Assembly (NCBI RefSeq): GCF_000964545.1
Contig: NZ_BBVD01000003.1
Location: 186,001 to 250,000 of the forward strand
Reading direction: 5' to 3'
DNA length: 64,000 nt
Origin: Comamonas thiooxydans
GTDB lineage: Bacteria > Pseudomonadota > Gammaproteobacteria > Burkholderiales > Burkholderiaceae_C
A program made the position numbers and the translations under genes. A model generated the notes under the pieces. The model was not told where the DNA came from. It did not search any database and saw nothing but the letters and a program-made list of their open reading frames with translations. The number at the start of each line of letters is the position of its first letter. Position 1 is the first letter of the stretch. This document shows, in pieces, positions 1 to 8,811 of this stretch.

Positions 1-391
1 CGGCTGCCGTATGCAGCAGCATATTGGCCCAGAGCATGTCCATGCTGGCATCTGCGGGCGCTCCCATCTGCACGGCAGCCCCCTTCCAGCGCGAGAGCTG
101 CCACCAGCGGCTGCCGAGCTTGTCCTGGGCCACGGCCTCGCGGCGGGCTACGGGTTCATAGATCGTGCATTCGGCCTGCGGATAGCGCTCGCGCAGCAGT
201 TGGTGTGCCTGCATGCCACCTCGCACCGGCTCCCAGTGACACCAGGTCTCAGGCGGCTTCACGATCCAGTCCAGGCGCTGCTGCATGCGGCTGGCCACCT
301 CCTCGTGCAACCAGGGGGATTCGGCCGGAGCGGCCATTTGCCAATGGTTTGCAGCGATGGAATCAATGGTGGGAGGCAGGGCGTGGGACAT
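1..391 (-). CDS. BioC-like methyltransferase, N-terminal part only
   Basis: The frame opens with ATG at 391 and stays open for 130 codons to the window edge, so the C-terminal half lies outside. The stretch WEPVRGGMQAHQLL followed by AECTIYEP looks like the start of a Rossmann-type SAM-binding fold, and MDMLWANMLLH resembles the post-motif segment of the BioC family (malonyl-ACP O-methyltransferase of biotin synthesis). It is divergent from comF, with 66 bases between the starts. A generic class I methyltransferase is also possible because most of the catalytic domain is not visible. Confidence 0.65.
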   Translation of the reverse strand, partial: MSHALPPTIDSIAANHWQMAAPAESPWLHEEVASRMQQRLDWIVKPPETWCHWEPVRGGMQAHQLLRERYPQAECTIYEPVARREAVAQDKLGSRWWQLSRWKGAAVQMGAPADASMDMLWANMLLHTAA

Positions 392-457
392 GGGCAGACA
401 GAAGCGGGCAGATGGCCGAATAAGCGTTCAGCTCACCAACTGCCGGAAAGAAGATCA

Positions 458-1222
458 ATGCGGCGCGAGTATATTGATTCCATGCCCGACCTTCATGCGA
501 CATGGCTTTCACACCTGCGCCGCCAGCAGCAGCGATGGCTGGATGCCTTGCCCAGCCAGTGCGCAGTCTGTGGACGCTGGCCGGGGCCGCGTATCTGCCG
601 CGACTGCCATGCACGCTGGGCCCAGCACAAGCACCGCTGCCACAGCTGTGCCCTGCCGCTGCCGGCTCTGGTCAGCCTCTGCGGCAACTGCCTCAAGCAA
701 CCACCCCGACTCAAGCGCTGCACCGCCGCGCTGGACTATGCCTACCCCTGGCAAAACCTCATCACACGCTACAAATTTCAGGCCGATCTGGGGTTGGCGC
801 GCAGCCTGGGCAGGCTGATGGCCAGTCACCCTGAAGTCAGGGAGCAGTTGCGGGCCTGCGATGCCTTGCTGCCCATGCCGGCCTCCGCACAGCGCGTGCG
901 CGAGCGCGGCTTTGAGCACAGCCTGTTGCTGGCACGCTCCCTCTCGGAGCAATACGACAGGCCTTTGCCCTTGCTGAGCGAGACTGTGCAGCGCCAACAT
1001 CTGGAGTTGCCCCAACATGCCTCCAGCCGGGAACAAAGACTGCGCCAGCTGCGCGGCATTTTCAGCCTCACCCCGGCTCGACAGGCTCTGGTGAAAGGAC
1101 GGGAGATTTTGCTGCTCGACGACGTGATGACCACCGGCGCCACGCTGGATGCACTGGCAGGCTGCCTGCTATCGGCCGGCGCGGCATCGGTCAGCGCAGT
1201 CGTGCTGGCACGCACGCCTTGA
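458..1222 (+). CDS. comF: ComF family phosphoribosyltransferase-like protein
   Basis: The 254-residue protein has four CxxC pairs at its N-terminus (C35/C38, C47/C50, C61/C64, C75/C78), forming the double zinc-ribbon of ComF/GntX proteins. A type I phosphoribosyltransferase fold follows, with the PRPP-binding loop DDVMTTGAT near residues 221-229. ComF homologues are needed for DNA uptake during natural transformation in several bacteria; the exact biochemical role is unsettled. I chose ATG at 458 because GGAAAGAAG lies just upstream; ATG at 482 (246 residues) is the alternative and has no visible ribosome-binding site. It reads divergently from the methyltransferase at the window start. Confidence 0.88.
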   Translation: MRREYIDSMPDLHATWLSHLRRQQQRWLDALPSQCAVCGRWPGPRICRDCHARWAQHKHRCHSCALPLPALVSLCGNCLKQPPRLKRCTAALDYAYPWQNLITRYKFQADLGLARSLGRLMASHPEVREQLRACDALLPMPASAQRVRERGFEHSLLLARSLSEQYDRPLPLLSETVQRQHLELPQHASSREQRLRQLRGIFSLTPARQALVKGREILLLDDVMTTGATLDALAGCLLSAGAASVSAVVLARTP

Positions 1223-1292
1223 CCCATATCCGCCAGTCTGGAACTGCGGAGGCGGCAGCGTGGGTAAAAGCCGGGCTGCACAATAGCGCCCC

Positions 1293-1787
1293 ATGTTTCA
1301 TATCGTTCTTGTGGCGCCCGAAATCCCTCCCAACACGGGCAATGTCATCCGTCTGGCCGCCAATACGGGTTGCAGCCTGCATCTGATCGAGCCGCTGGGC
1401 TTTTCCATGGAAGACCGGCATATGCGCCGCGCCGGACTGGACTATCACGAGTACGCCAATGTGGCCCGCCACGCCAATTGGGACGCCTTCCTCGAAACCT
1501 GTCAGCCGCAGCGCGAGCGCATGTTCGCCATGACCACGCATAGCAGCAGCCCGGCCCATGCCATGGAATTCAAAGCTGGCGACTGGCTGGTCTTTGGCTC
1601 TGAAAGCAAGGGCCTGCCACCCGAGGTGCGCGCCCAGTTCCCCAACGAGCAGCGACTGCGCCTGCCCATGCTGGCATCTCAGCGCAGCCTGAACCTATCC
1701 AATGCCGTGGCCGTGACAGTGTTCGAAGCCTGGCGCCAGCAGGGCTTCGCGGGAGCTGCCCTTGCAGAGCCCAAGACAGCTCTTTAA
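1293..1787 (+). CDS. trmL: tRNA (cytidine/uridine-2'-O)-methyltransferase TrmL
   Basis: This 164-residue protein has the length and motifs of the minimal SPOUT methyltransferase TrmL (YibK), which 2'-O-methylates the wobble nucleotide 34 of tRNA-Leu using SAM. Visible motifs are PEIPPNTGNVIRL at the N-terminus, the SAM-binding knot segment FGSESKGLP near residue 100 and the C-terminal knot motif LNLSNAVAVTVFEA near 130-143. It follows comF by 70 bases on the same strand and may be cotranscribed. The enzyme is cytoplasmic and forms dimers in the family. Confidence 0.95.
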   Translation: MFHIVLVAPEIPPNTGNVIRLAANTGCSLHLIEPLGFSMEDRHMRRAGLDYHEYANVARHANWDAFLETCQPQRERMFAMTTHSSSPAHAMEFKAGDWLVFGSESKGLPPEVRAQFPNEQRLRLPMLASQRSLNLSNAVAVTVFEAWRQQGFAGAALAEPKTAL

Positions 1788-1794
1788 GTTCCCG

Positions 1795-1823
1795 CTTATT
1801 GTCTCTATTTTCGGAACAATAAG
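1795..1823. repeat. Inverted repeat after trmL
   Basis: CTTATTGT (1795-1802) and ACAATAAG (1816-1823) form a perfect 8-bp inverted repeat around a 13-base loop, eight bases after the trmL stop. It is AT-rich and has no immediate T tract, so it is a poor classical terminator. The short palindrome TTGCGCAA follows directly. Confidence 0.35.
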
Positions 1824-1939
1824 TTGCGCAACAAGGGGTTTTTCTCGCAATTAGATCGTCCTAAAGTACGACCCATGGACTTGCAGCCGACCGACGATAT
1901 CCGCCAGGACTGCAGGCCCGACGTACCAAAGGACGAATC

Positions 1940-2248
1940 ATGAAATACGCCAACCGCTTTGCCATCGTTGCCGCCCTGGCCATGTCCGCCGCCGCTGCAC
2001 AGGCTGCAAGCTTTGACTTCACCGGCGATCACTACCCTCCCGAAGTTGCAAGTCAATCCACCCTGACCCGTGCCCAGGTCAATGCCCAGGTGCAGGACGC
2101 CATGGCCAAGGGCCAGCTGCAACTCGTTGGCGATGCCTATCTGCCCCTGTCCCAGCAACAGCAATCCAGCAACCTCAGCCGTGAGCAAGTGCGCCAGGAA
2201 ACCATTGCCGCAGGCAAGGCCGGTTTGCTGGACAACTATGGCGAATGA
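1940..2248 (+). CDS. DUF4148 domain-containing secreted protein
   Basis: A 102-residue protein with a typical Sec signal peptide (MKYANRFAIVAALAMSAAAA, cleavage near AQA-AS). The mature part carries the repeated pattern LTRAQVNAQV..A...GQL and LSREQVRQE that characterises DUF4148, a small periplasmic or exported family very common and multi-copy in Burkholderiales. Function is unknown. AAGGA lies about seven bases before the ATG, and a good rho-independent terminator follows the stop, so it looks like a monocistronic unit. Confidence 0.88.
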   Translation: MKYANRFAIVAALAMSAAAAQAASFDFTGDHYPPEVASQSTLTRAQVNAQVQDAMAKGQLQLVGDAYLPLSQQQQSSNLSREQVRQETIAAGKAGLLDNYGE

Positions 2249-2294
2249 CGGACTCTGCGCAGCACCCTGCTTTGCGAGGTGCGGCTCAATAACA

Positions 2295-2326
2295 AAGCCC
2301 CAAGGCGCAAGCCAAGGGGCTTTTTT
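2295..2326 (+). terminator. Rho-independent terminator of the DUF4148 gene
   Basis: AAGCCCC (2295-2301) pairs with GGGGCTT (2316-2322) and runs into a T tract. It lies 47 bases after the stop codon and before the convergent MaoC gene. Confidence 0.85.
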
Positions 2327-2351
2327 CATGGCTTGAAAATTACACCGCGAA

Positions 2352-2816
2352 TCAGGCCGCCGCACCAAAGCTGCGCGCCAGCGACTCAGCCACGCACACA
2401 GGCTTGTCGCTGCCCTCGCGCTCCACCGTCACCAGCCAGGTCATCTGGACGCCGGCCGGCTCGATGCGCTCCGCCGCCTGCAATGTCATGCGGGCCCGCA
2501 AGCGGCTGTTGACAGGCACCGGGGCCATGAAGCGCACACGGTTGAGCCCGTAGTTCACTCCCATCTTGGCGCCTTCTATCTTGAAAGTGCCTTCGAAGAA
2601 CTGAGGCAGCAGGGACAGCGTGAGAAAGCCATGGGCAATCGGCGCGCCGAACGGCCCCTGAGCCGCACGCTCGGGGTCGGTATGGATCCACTGCTGATCG
2701 CCCGTGGCATCGGCAAACATTTGAATCTGGGCCTGTGTGATGGTGATCCAGTCGCTGACGGCGACTTCCTGCCCAATCGAGGCCAGCACTTCGGAGTAGG
2801 AGCGAAAGGTTTTCAT
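2352..2816 (-). CDS. MaoC-like (R)-specific enoyl-CoA hydratase
   Basis: The 154-residue protein is a single hot-dog domain of the MaoC family. The catalytic segment FADATGDQQWIHTDPERA places the Asp at residue 40 and the His at residue 45, followed by the conserved GPFGAPIAHGFLTLSL. Family members hydrate trans-2-enoyl-CoA to (R)-3-hydroxyacyl-CoA and link beta-oxidation to polyhydroxyalkanoate synthesis or other acyl-CoA pathways. The gene stands alone, convergent with the DUF4148 gene, so the natural substrate cannot be told from context. Confidence 0.9.
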   Translation of the reverse strand: MKTFRSYSEVLASIGQEVAVSDWITITQAQIQMFADATGDQQWIHTDPERAAQGPFGAPIAHGFLTLSLLPQFFEGTFKIEGAKMGVNYGLNRVRFMAPVPVNSRLRARMTLQAAERIEPAGVQMTWLVTVEREGSDKPVCVAESLARSFGAAA

Positions 2817-2948
2817 ACCCCCAATGTAGAAGCCCCCTGCCCTGTGCCATGTCTGACGCGGGACAAGGGGCTTACCCTAGATTATTCGATCAAATATGCC
2901 GCTGGCTCAATCTATTCATACGCTTGCAGCTACGCTTTTTAAAGCGGA

Positions 2949-3581
2949 TCAGGCTTCGCTGGAGCGCTGAACAAAAAACAGGCCTGTGCCTACGGCCATC
3001 AGCAGGCCGCCGAACACGCGGTTCTGGTTGCGCATGGCGCGTGCGCTGCGCATCAGGCCGCGCAAGGCGCTGGCGCCTGCGGCATAGCCGTGCATCACCG
3101 TGGTGTCCACCGCCAGCATGGTCACGGCCAAAATCGCCAGTTGCGGAGCCAGAGGACGGCTGGTGGTCATGAACTGGGGCAGCACGGCCACCATGAATAT
3201 GATGCCCTTGGGATTGGTGGCATTGGTCAGAAAGCCCATCAGTACGCGCTTTTTGAGACTGGCCTCGGGCACGGCCTCTTGCGCTGCCAGCGGCGAGCCG
3301 CCGGAGCGCCACTGGCTGATGCCCAGATAGATGAGATAGCCGGCACCCACGATCTTGACGGCATTGAAGGCCAACTCGGACGCCATGAGCAGCGAGCCCA
3401 CGCCGGCACCTGCTATCAACAAGATAAGCAGCAGCCCGAGCTGCAGACCCATGATGGTGGCGCTGGTCTTGCGCACGCCGTAGGACAGGCCATGACTCAT
3501 GGACAGCACAGCCCCCGACCCTGGCGAAACCGCGATGATCCAGGAGGCCACAAAAAAAGCAAACCAGGTGTGCAGATCCAT
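2949..3581 (-). CDS. LysE/RhtB family amino-acid exporter
   Basis: A 210-residue inner-membrane protein with about six hydrophobic segments and the N-terminal family motif SPGSGAVLSMSHGLSYG. Members of this family export amino acids such as threonine, homoserine lactone, leucine or lysine; the substrate here is not deducible. I chose ATG at 3581 because GGAG sits five bases before it; an in-frame GTG at 3587 overlaps that ribosome-binding site. It is a single gene divergent from the antiporter gene. Confidence 0.9.
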   Translation of the reverse strand: MDLHTWFAFFVASWIIAVSPGSGAVLSMSHGLSYGVRKTSATIMGLQLGLLLILLIAGAGVGSLLMASELAFNAVKIVGAGYLIYLGISQWRSGGSPLAAQEAVPEASLKKRVLMGFLTNATNPKGIIFMVAVLPQFMTTSRPLAPQLAILAVTMLAVDTTVMHGYAAGASALRGLMRSARAMRNQNRVFGGLLMAVGTGLFFVQRSSEA

Positions 3582-3785
3582 ACTCACTCCAAACGCCGAT
3601 CTAAAGCGCCAGTCACAAAGCGCCTATCTTAAAAGTTGCGCTATCAACTTGCAGACGCATGGTTGACCTGACGCTATAAGCACCAGGTAAACATTCGTGC
3701 CATTTTTCTTTCTGTCAAAAATCTGACGCTTGGCTGCGGGTGCCAAAATGGAATCCCGCTAGGGTTAACACCACATAACATTCCC

Positions 3786-5678
3786 ATGGAACACGGCTCT
3801 CCCATCTGGCTGACTTACGGCTTCATCTATCTTACGGCGGCGGTTCTGGCCGTCCCCATCGCCAGAGCCCTGGGCCTGGGAGCCATCATCGGCTACCTGG
3901 GCGCAGGCATTGCCATGGGTCCCTGGGGTTTTGCCCTCGTGCGCAATGTGGACGACATCCTGCACTTTGCCGAGTTCGGCGTGGTGCTGATGCTGTTCGT
4001 GATCGGACTTGAGCTGCAGCCCAAGCGCCTCTGGGAGCTGCGGCGACCGATCTTCGGCTGGGGCATGGCGCAAATGGCGGTCTGCACCGGCATTCTGTTT
4101 CTGGCCGCATGGGCCTTTGGTCTGTCGTGGCGCGTCAGCCTGATTGCGGGCATGGGCCTGGCCTTGTCGTCCACCGCTGTCTGCCTGCAGATCATGGCCG
4201 AGCGCAATCTGATGCGTACTCCCAGCGGACAGGCAGCCTTCTCCATCCTGCTGTTCCAGGACGTGGCGGCCATCCCCATCCTGGCGTTGATTCCGATTCT
4301 GGGTGCTTACAAGGCTGCCCATGGCAGCCACGGCGACAGCCATGTCTGGCTGGCCATTCTCAAGACCGTGGGCACGATTGGCGCCGTCATCATCGGTGGC
4401 CGATTGCTGCTGCAACCTCTGCTGCGCTGGATTGCGCGCAGCAAGACTCCCGAGATCTTCACCGCCACTTCCTTGTTGTTGGTCGTAGGCATCGCCATGC
4501 TGATGACACAGGTGGGCCTGTCCATGGCGCTGGGCGCCTTCCTGGCCGGCGTGCTGCTGGCCGACAGCGAATACCGCAGCGAGCTGGAAACCAATATCGA
4601 GCCGTTCAAAGGACTGCTGCTGGGCCTGTTCTTCATGGCCGTGGGAATGAGCATCGACTTTGGCGTCATCCTCCAGTCTCCCTGGGCCATGGCCGCCATG
4701 GTGACGGGCTTTATTGCACTGAAGGCAGTGATGATCTTCGGCTTGGCCAAATTCATGCAGATTCCCTGGCGCGAACGCCCGGTGTTCACGCTGATGCTGG
4801 CGCAAGGCGGCGAATTCGCCTTTGTGGTGTTCCAGACAGCCGCGCAGTACAAGGTGTTTCGCCACAGCGTCTCGTCCATGCTGGTCGCGGCCGTGGCTCT
4901 GTCGATGCTGCTGGGCCCGCTGCTGCTGGTGCTTCTGGACAAACTGCTGCTGCGCCGCTTTTCCACCATCAGTGACGAGGAATGCGGCATGGAGAAGGCC
5001 CAGGAAATCTCCGAGCCTCAGGACTCGCCCATCATCATTGCCGGCTTCGGCCGCTACGGCCAGATCGTGGCTCGCGTGTTGCTGGCCCAGGGCATACGCC
5101 CCACCATCCTGGACCACAGCGTGGAAATGCTGGAGGCCGCGCAGATCTATGGCCACCGGGTGTTTTACGGCGATGCCACTCGCATGGACCTGCTGCGCAT
5201 TGCGGGCGCAGCCAAGGCTCATGTACTGGTGATTGCCGTCGACACTCCCGAGCAGTCCCTCAAGATAGCCAGCCAGGTACGCAAGCATTTCCCCAACCTG
5301 GAGATCGTGGCCCGCACCCGGGATCTCAATCACTGGTTCCAACTGCGCGACCTGGGTGTGGAGCATGCCCAGCGTGAAGTGTTCGAGTCCAGCCTGATCT
5401 CGGCCCAGTCGGTGCTGGAACTGTTAGGTCAGAGTCCGGCCGAGGCCAAACGCATCACGGCACGCTTCAGGGAGCACAATCTGGCTCTGGCCGAGCGCAT
5501 GTACCCGCATTACAAGGACAAGAACCAGCTGATTGCGGTGGCCAAGCAGGGCCGCCAGCAACTGGTGGAGCAAATGGCCAAGGAACGTGCCGATCTCCTG
5601 GCTGACAACGCAGAAACACCAGATACCGCCCTGGCCAGCGAGCAAGACCACAGTCCGGCTGATGCCCGGCAGCCGTGA
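3786..5678 (+). CDS. CPA2 cation:proton antiporter with TrkA-N domain (KefB/KefC type)
   Basis: The 630-residue protein starts with a twelve-segment Na+/H+-exchanger domain (about residues 10-390) containing the LSSTAVCLQ and LLFQDVAAIP motifs of K+ efflux antiporters. It continues with a cytoplasmic RCK/TrkA-N domain beginning PIIIAGFGRYGQIVARVL (GxGxxG near 419-424), which binds nucleotide and gates transport. The family exchanges K+ for H+, often under glutathione-adduct control in defence against electrophiles. The C-terminus is a polar tail rich in Glu and Asp. No KefF/KefG ancillary gene is adjacent, so glutathione gating is uncertain. Confidence 0.9.
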   Translation: MEHGSPIWLTYGFIYLTAAVLAVPIARALGLGAIIGYLGAGIAMGPWGFALVRNVDDILHFAEFGVVLMLFVIGLELQPKRLWELRRPIFGWGMAQMAVCTGILFLAAWAFGLSWRVSLIAGMGLALSSTAVCLQIMAERNLMRTPSGQAAFSILLFQDVAAIPILALIPILGAYKAAHGSHGDSHVWLAILKTVGTIGAVIIGGRLLLQPLLRWIARSKTPEIFTATSLLLVVGIAMLMTQVGLSMALGAFLAGVLLADSEYRSELETNIEPFKGLLLGLFFMAVGMSIDFGVILQSPWAMAAMVTGFIALKAVMIFGLAKFMQIPWRERPVFTLMLAQGGEFAFVVFQTAAQYKVFRHSVSSMLVAAVALSMLLGPLLLVLLDKLLLRRFSTISDEECGMEKAQEISEPQDSPIIIAGFGRYGQIVARVLLAQGIRPTILDHSVEMLEAAQIYGHRVFYGDATRMDLLRIAGAAKAHVLVIAVDTPEQSLKIASQVRKHFPNLEIVARTRDLNHWFQLRDLGVEHAQREVFESSLISAQSVLELLGQSPAEAKRITARFREHNLALAERMYPHYKDKNQLIAVAKQGRQQLVEQMAKERADLLADNAETPDTALASEQDHSPADARQP

Positions 5679-5694
5679 TACGCTGCGCGCCATC

Positions 5695-6147
5695 ATGTTC
5701 AACCCCAGTCAAGCCGACGTACGGCGATTTTTTTGCGGTGTGCGCGCCAAGATGATCAGCGGCGCGCCCATGGAGGCCATCGAGACGCTGGCCAGCCTGT
5801 GGATAGACGAGCACCCCGAGTATTTCGATGAGCTCTCCGACATGGATGCCGCCGTGGCGCGCAACTATGACTCAGAGCCCGAGCGCACCAACCCGTTTCT
5901 GCACCTGTCCATGCATCTGTCCATCAGCGAGCAGTGCAGCGTGGACTCGCCACGAGGCATCCGCCAGGCGGTTGAGTTGCTGGCCAAGAAGCGTGATCTG
6001 CATGACGCCCATCACGCCGCCATGGAATGCCTGGGCCAGATGCTCTGGGAAAGCCAGCGCTCGGGACGCCCGCCTGATGGCGAAGCCTATGTCGCCGGAG
6101 TGCAGCGTCTGGCCACCACCGACGGCAGTTTCAAAAGTACCCCCTGA
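5695..6147 (+). CDS. DUF1841 family protein
   Basis: This 150-residue soluble protein matches the conserved DUF1841 pattern: MFNPSQADVRRFF at the start, LASLWIDEHPEYF, then NPFLHLSMHLSISEQCSVDSP and a closing HxAMECLGQMLWESQR region. The family is widespread in betaproteobacteria and of unknown function. I placed the start at ATG 5695, where homologues usually begin; ATG 5662 would overlap the antiporter stop. The 16-base gap suggests cotranscription with the antiporter. Confidence 0.85.
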   Translation: MFNPSQADVRRFFCGVRAKMISGAPMEAIETLASLWIDEHPEYFDELSDMDAAVARNYDSEPERTNPFLHLSMHLSISEQCSVDSPRGIRQAVELLAKKRDLHDAHHAAMECLGQMLWESQRSGRPPDGEAYVAGVQRLATTDGSFKSTP

Positions 6148-6254
6148 TGCGCTGCACAGCCTCCGGCGGGGAGATGACACAATCGCTGCAGGAGGGCTCC
6201 AGCTCTGCATCCTCCAAGCCCCGGGTACCGGGCCCCTGAGCTGCATCCCGTTGA

Positions 6255-6294
6255 GAAAAAGCAAAAGCCCGTCTTCACGGGCTTTTGCTTTTTC
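6255..6294. terminator. Bidirectional terminator between DUF1841 and cytochrome c4 genes
   Basis: GCAAAAGCCCG (6261-6271) and CGGGCTTTTGC (6278-6288) form a long stem with A and T tracts on either side, so it can end transcription from both convergent genes. Confidence 0.88.
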
Positions 6295-6305
6295 TGAAAC
6301 AAGGT

Positions 6306-6968
6306 CTATTTCTGGCCCAGGCGGAAGTGCGGCTGCGCCACTACCTGCATCTCGCTGTCCAGGCTACCGATGTACTTGGCGAGTTGCTGCAGCTCGTCGT
6401 TCTTGAACTGCTTGGCAATGCCGGCCATCACGCCATTGCTGCGTCCGATGAGCGGATTGCCATCGGTTTTATATGACTGCAAGGCGCGAAAAACATAGTC
6501 CGAATACTGCCCTGCCACCTTGGGATAGGACGGGTCAATCGGCTTTGAAAAGCCTTCACCGTGACAGGAGAAGCAGGCGCCTTTTTGCAGCAGCGCCGTG
6601 ACAGCAGGGTTCGCCTCCTTGGCCTTGCCGTCCTTGGCCTTGCCATGACCTGCATAGAAGGCCGCCACATCGGCCATGTCCTGCTCGCTCAGTGAGTCGG
6701 CAATGCCACGCATGGTGGGGTGTTTTCGTTCGCCTTTTTTATAGGCATTCAGAGCCGAGACGATATAGGCCTCGTTCTGCCCGCCGATCATCGGCACCTT
6801 GTAAACCTCAGGGAAGCTGGCCTGATAACCGGTGATGCCATGACAGCCTATGCACATGGCGATCTTGCCCTCGCCAGCCTTTGCATCGCCCTTGACAGCC
6901 TGGGCGTTTGCCGCGCCGGTCACTGATGCGACAACTACTGCCAATACCGTGGTCCAAGTTTTTATCAT
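6306..6968 (-). CDS. Diheme cytochrome c4
   Basis: A 220-residue periplasmic protein with a signal peptide ending near ANAQA. It has two class I cytochrome c domains, each with one CxxCH heme site: CIGCH at residues 39-43 and CFSCH near 133-137. The downstream methionines in MRGIAD and MAGIAK are the likely axial ligands. Two-domain c4 proteins carry electrons between the bc1 complex and terminal oxidases. The start is ATG 6968, which gives a clean signal peptide. The gene is transcribed away from the MoxR gene and ends at a shared terminator. Confidence 0.93.
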   Translation of the reverse strand: MIKTWTTVLAVVVASVTGAANAQAVKGDAKAGEGKIAMCIGCHGITGYQASFPEVYKVPMIGGQNEAYIVSALNAYKKGERKHPTMRGIADSLSEQDMADVAAFYAGHGKAKDGKAKEANPAVTALLQKGACFSCHGEGFSKPIDPSYPKVAGQYSDYVFRALQSYKTDGNPLIGRSNGVMAGIAKQFKNDELQQLAKYIGSLDSEMQVVAQPHFRLGQK

Positions 6969-7084
6969 TTTGCGCGCACAATCCTTCAAGAGTTCAGACG
7001 GGTGCTCAAATGCCTTGCTGCAGTGCAAACGATTATGGCAGTGAGAATTTCGCACGCTTATCAATACTTACGCTGATACCGCCC

Positions 7085-7927
7085 ATGAAGTTTCAAGGTT
7101 CCGACAAATACGTAGCCACGCAAGATCTGATGCTGGCCGTCAACGCTGCCGCTACCCTGCAGCGCCCTCTGCTCATCAAGGGCGAGCCCGGCACGGGCAA
7201 GACCATGCTGGCCGAGGAAGTGGCCCAGGCGCTGGACATGCCGCTGTTGCAGTGGCATATCAAGTCCACCACCAAGGCACAGCAAGGCCTGTATGAGTAC
7301 GACGCCGTGAGCCGCCTGCGCGATTCGCAGTTGGGAGATGAACGCGTCAAGGACATTCACAACTACATCGTCAAGGGCGTGCTCTGGCAGGCTTTCACGG
7401 CGGAACGCCCCGTGGCCCTGCTGATCGACGAGATCGACAAGGCCGACATCGAGTTCCCCAACGACTTGCTGCGCGAAATCGATCGCATGGAGTTCTATTG
7501 CTACGAGACGCACGAGATGATCCGCGCCAAGCACCGCCCGCTGGTGTTCATCACCTCGAACAACGAAAAAGAGCTGCCTGACGCCTTCTTGCGCCGCTGC
7601 TTTTTCCACTACATCAAGTTCCCCGATGCCGACACCATGCGCCAGATCGTGAACGTGCATTTCCCCAAGCTGCAGGGTGAGTTGCTGAATGCCGCCATGA
7701 AGGTCTTCTACGATGTGCGCAATCTGCCCGGCCTCAAGAAAAAGCCTTCGACCAGCGAGCTGATCGACTGGCTCAAGCTGCTGGTCGCCGAGGAGATTCC
7801 TGCATCGGCTCTGCAATCCGAGGAAGGCAAGGTCAGCGTGCCACCCCTTGTTGGCGCGCTGCTCAAGAACGAACAGGATATGAGCCTGTTTGAAAAGCTG
7901 GTCTTCATGAACCAGCGCAACCGCTAA
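7085..7927 (+). CDS. MoxR-family AAA+ ATPase
   Basis: The 280-residue protein is a compact MoxR-type AAA+ ATPase. Walker A is GEPGTGKT at 33-40, Walker B is LLIDEIDKAD near 113-122, and the sensor I segment is VFITSNNEKELPDAFLRRC with an arginine-finger pair. MoxR proteins act as chaperones with VWA-domain partners in cofactor insertion or complex maturation. A CoxE-like VWA gene lies about 900 bases downstream on the same strand, so the two likely work together (CoxD/CoxE-like pair). The start at ATG 7085 gives the family's usual N-terminus. Confidence 0.92.
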   Translation: MKFQGSDKYVATQDLMLAVNAAATLQRPLLIKGEPGTGKTMLAEEVAQALDMPLLQWHIKSTTKAQQGLYEYDAVSRLRDSQLGDERVKDIHNYIVKGVLWQAFTAERPVALLIDEIDKADIEFPNDLLREIDRMEFYCYETHEMIRAKHRPLVFITSNNEKELPDAFLRRCFFHYIKFPDADTMRQIVNVHFPKLQGELLNAAMKVFYDVRNLPGLKKKPSTSELIDWLKLLVAEEIPASALQSEEGKVSVPPLVGALLKNEQDMSLFEKLVFMNQRNR

Positions 7928-7957
7928 CCTTCCTTAAGAACCGAGGAGACACAGCCC

Positions 7958-8179
7958 ATGAGCACTGCACAACAACTGCTGCTGGAAGGCGGCTCCGACG
8001 CCATCGGCTTTGTGGGCGGAGCCCTGCTGGGCTGGGGCCTGTCCCATGTGCTGGGCCTTGACCTGTTTGCCCAGGGCTATGGTGCGGGCAGCATTGCCGC
8101 CATTGCCATGGTGGGGCTGGGTGGAGGCCTGGGGCTCAAGCTGGCCCGACTCTGGCGCAGCAAGCGCAATCCACTTTGA
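7958..8179 (+). CDS. Small Gly-rich membrane protein in the MoxR-VWA module
   Basis: A 73-residue protein with two hydrophobic, glycine-rich segments (about residues 14-34 and 42-62), including the run GLGGGLGLKL, and a basic end RLWRSKRNPL. I do not recognise a family. GAGGAG lies about ten bases before the ATG, a strong ribosome-binding site. The stop overlaps the region just before the GNAT gene, so it is probably translated as part of the MoxR-VWA operon. Confidence 0.72.
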   Translation: MSTAQQLLLEGGSDAIGFVGGALLGWGLSHVLGLDLFAQGYGAGSIAAIAMVGLGGGLGLKLARLWRSKRNPL

Positions 8180-8190
8180 GTGAGCAAGCC

Positions 8191-8793
8191 ATGACTTTTG
8201 TAGAACCTGTGACCTTGCGCGACCGCGGCGTGCGACTGGAGCCGCTGGATCTGAGCCATGAGCCTGGACTGGCAGCGGCCGCTGCCGATGGAGAGCTGTG
8301 GAGGATTCGAGTGACTTCCGTGCCCGAGCCTGGCGAGGTGCGCAGCTATATCGAAACCGCGCTGCTGGGCCGCGACCAGGGCCACCGCTTTGCGTTCGCC
8401 GTGCTCGACGATGCCAGCGGCAAAGTGCTGGGCACGACCAGTTATCACGACATCGTGCCAGCCATTCGCCGTGTGGAGATTGGCTACACCTGGTATGCCA
8501 AAAGCGTGCAGCGCACCCATGTCAACACTTCGGCCAAGCTGCTGCTGCTGGCCCATGCCTTCGGTACGCTGGGCTGCCATGTGGTGGGCTGGCGCACGGA
8601 CAACTTCAACTTCGCCAGCCAGCGCGCCATTGAGCGCCTGGGTGCCAAGAAAGATGGCGTGATTCGCGGCCATGCGCTGCGCCGCGACGGCACGATTCGC
8701 GATACCGTGATGTACAGCATGCGCAGTGGCGAATGGCCTGAAGCCCGTGCACAACTGCTCTATCTTCTGGAGCAGCATGCACCCGCCGCATAA
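8191..8793 (+). CDS. GNAT family N-acetyltransferase (RimJ/RimL type)
   Basis: The 200-residue protein has the RimJ/RimL-like GNAT layout: VTLRDRGVRLEPLDLSH at the start, an acetyl-CoA-binding region around GTTSYHD to HVNTSAKLLLLAHAF, and NFNFASQRAIERLGAKKDG near the end. These enzymes acetylate protein N-termini or small amines. The start is ATG 8191 with GAGTGAG upstream; a TTG at 8176 is an unlikely alternative. It sits inside the MoxR-VWA cluster, 18 bases before the VWA gene, so a modification role for that module is possible but unproven. Confidence 0.88.
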   Translation: MTFVEPVTLRDRGVRLEPLDLSHEPGLAAAAADGELWRIRVTSVPEPGEVRSYIETALLGRDQGHRFAFAVLDDASGKVLGTTSYHDIVPAIRRVEIGYTWYAKSVQRTHVNTSAKLLLLAHAFGTLGCHVVGWRTDNFNFASQRAIERLGAKKDGVIRGHALRRDGTIRDTVMYSMRSGEWPEARAQLLYLLEQHAPAA

Positions 8794-8811
8794 GCGCTGG
8801 AGACATTTTTC

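Noticed and set aside
3765..5366. Long open frame of 533 codons on the minus strand
   Set aside because: It lies antisense to the cation:proton antiporter gene and translates to low-complexity His/Gln/Gly-rich sequence, typical of the complementary frame of a high-GC gene.
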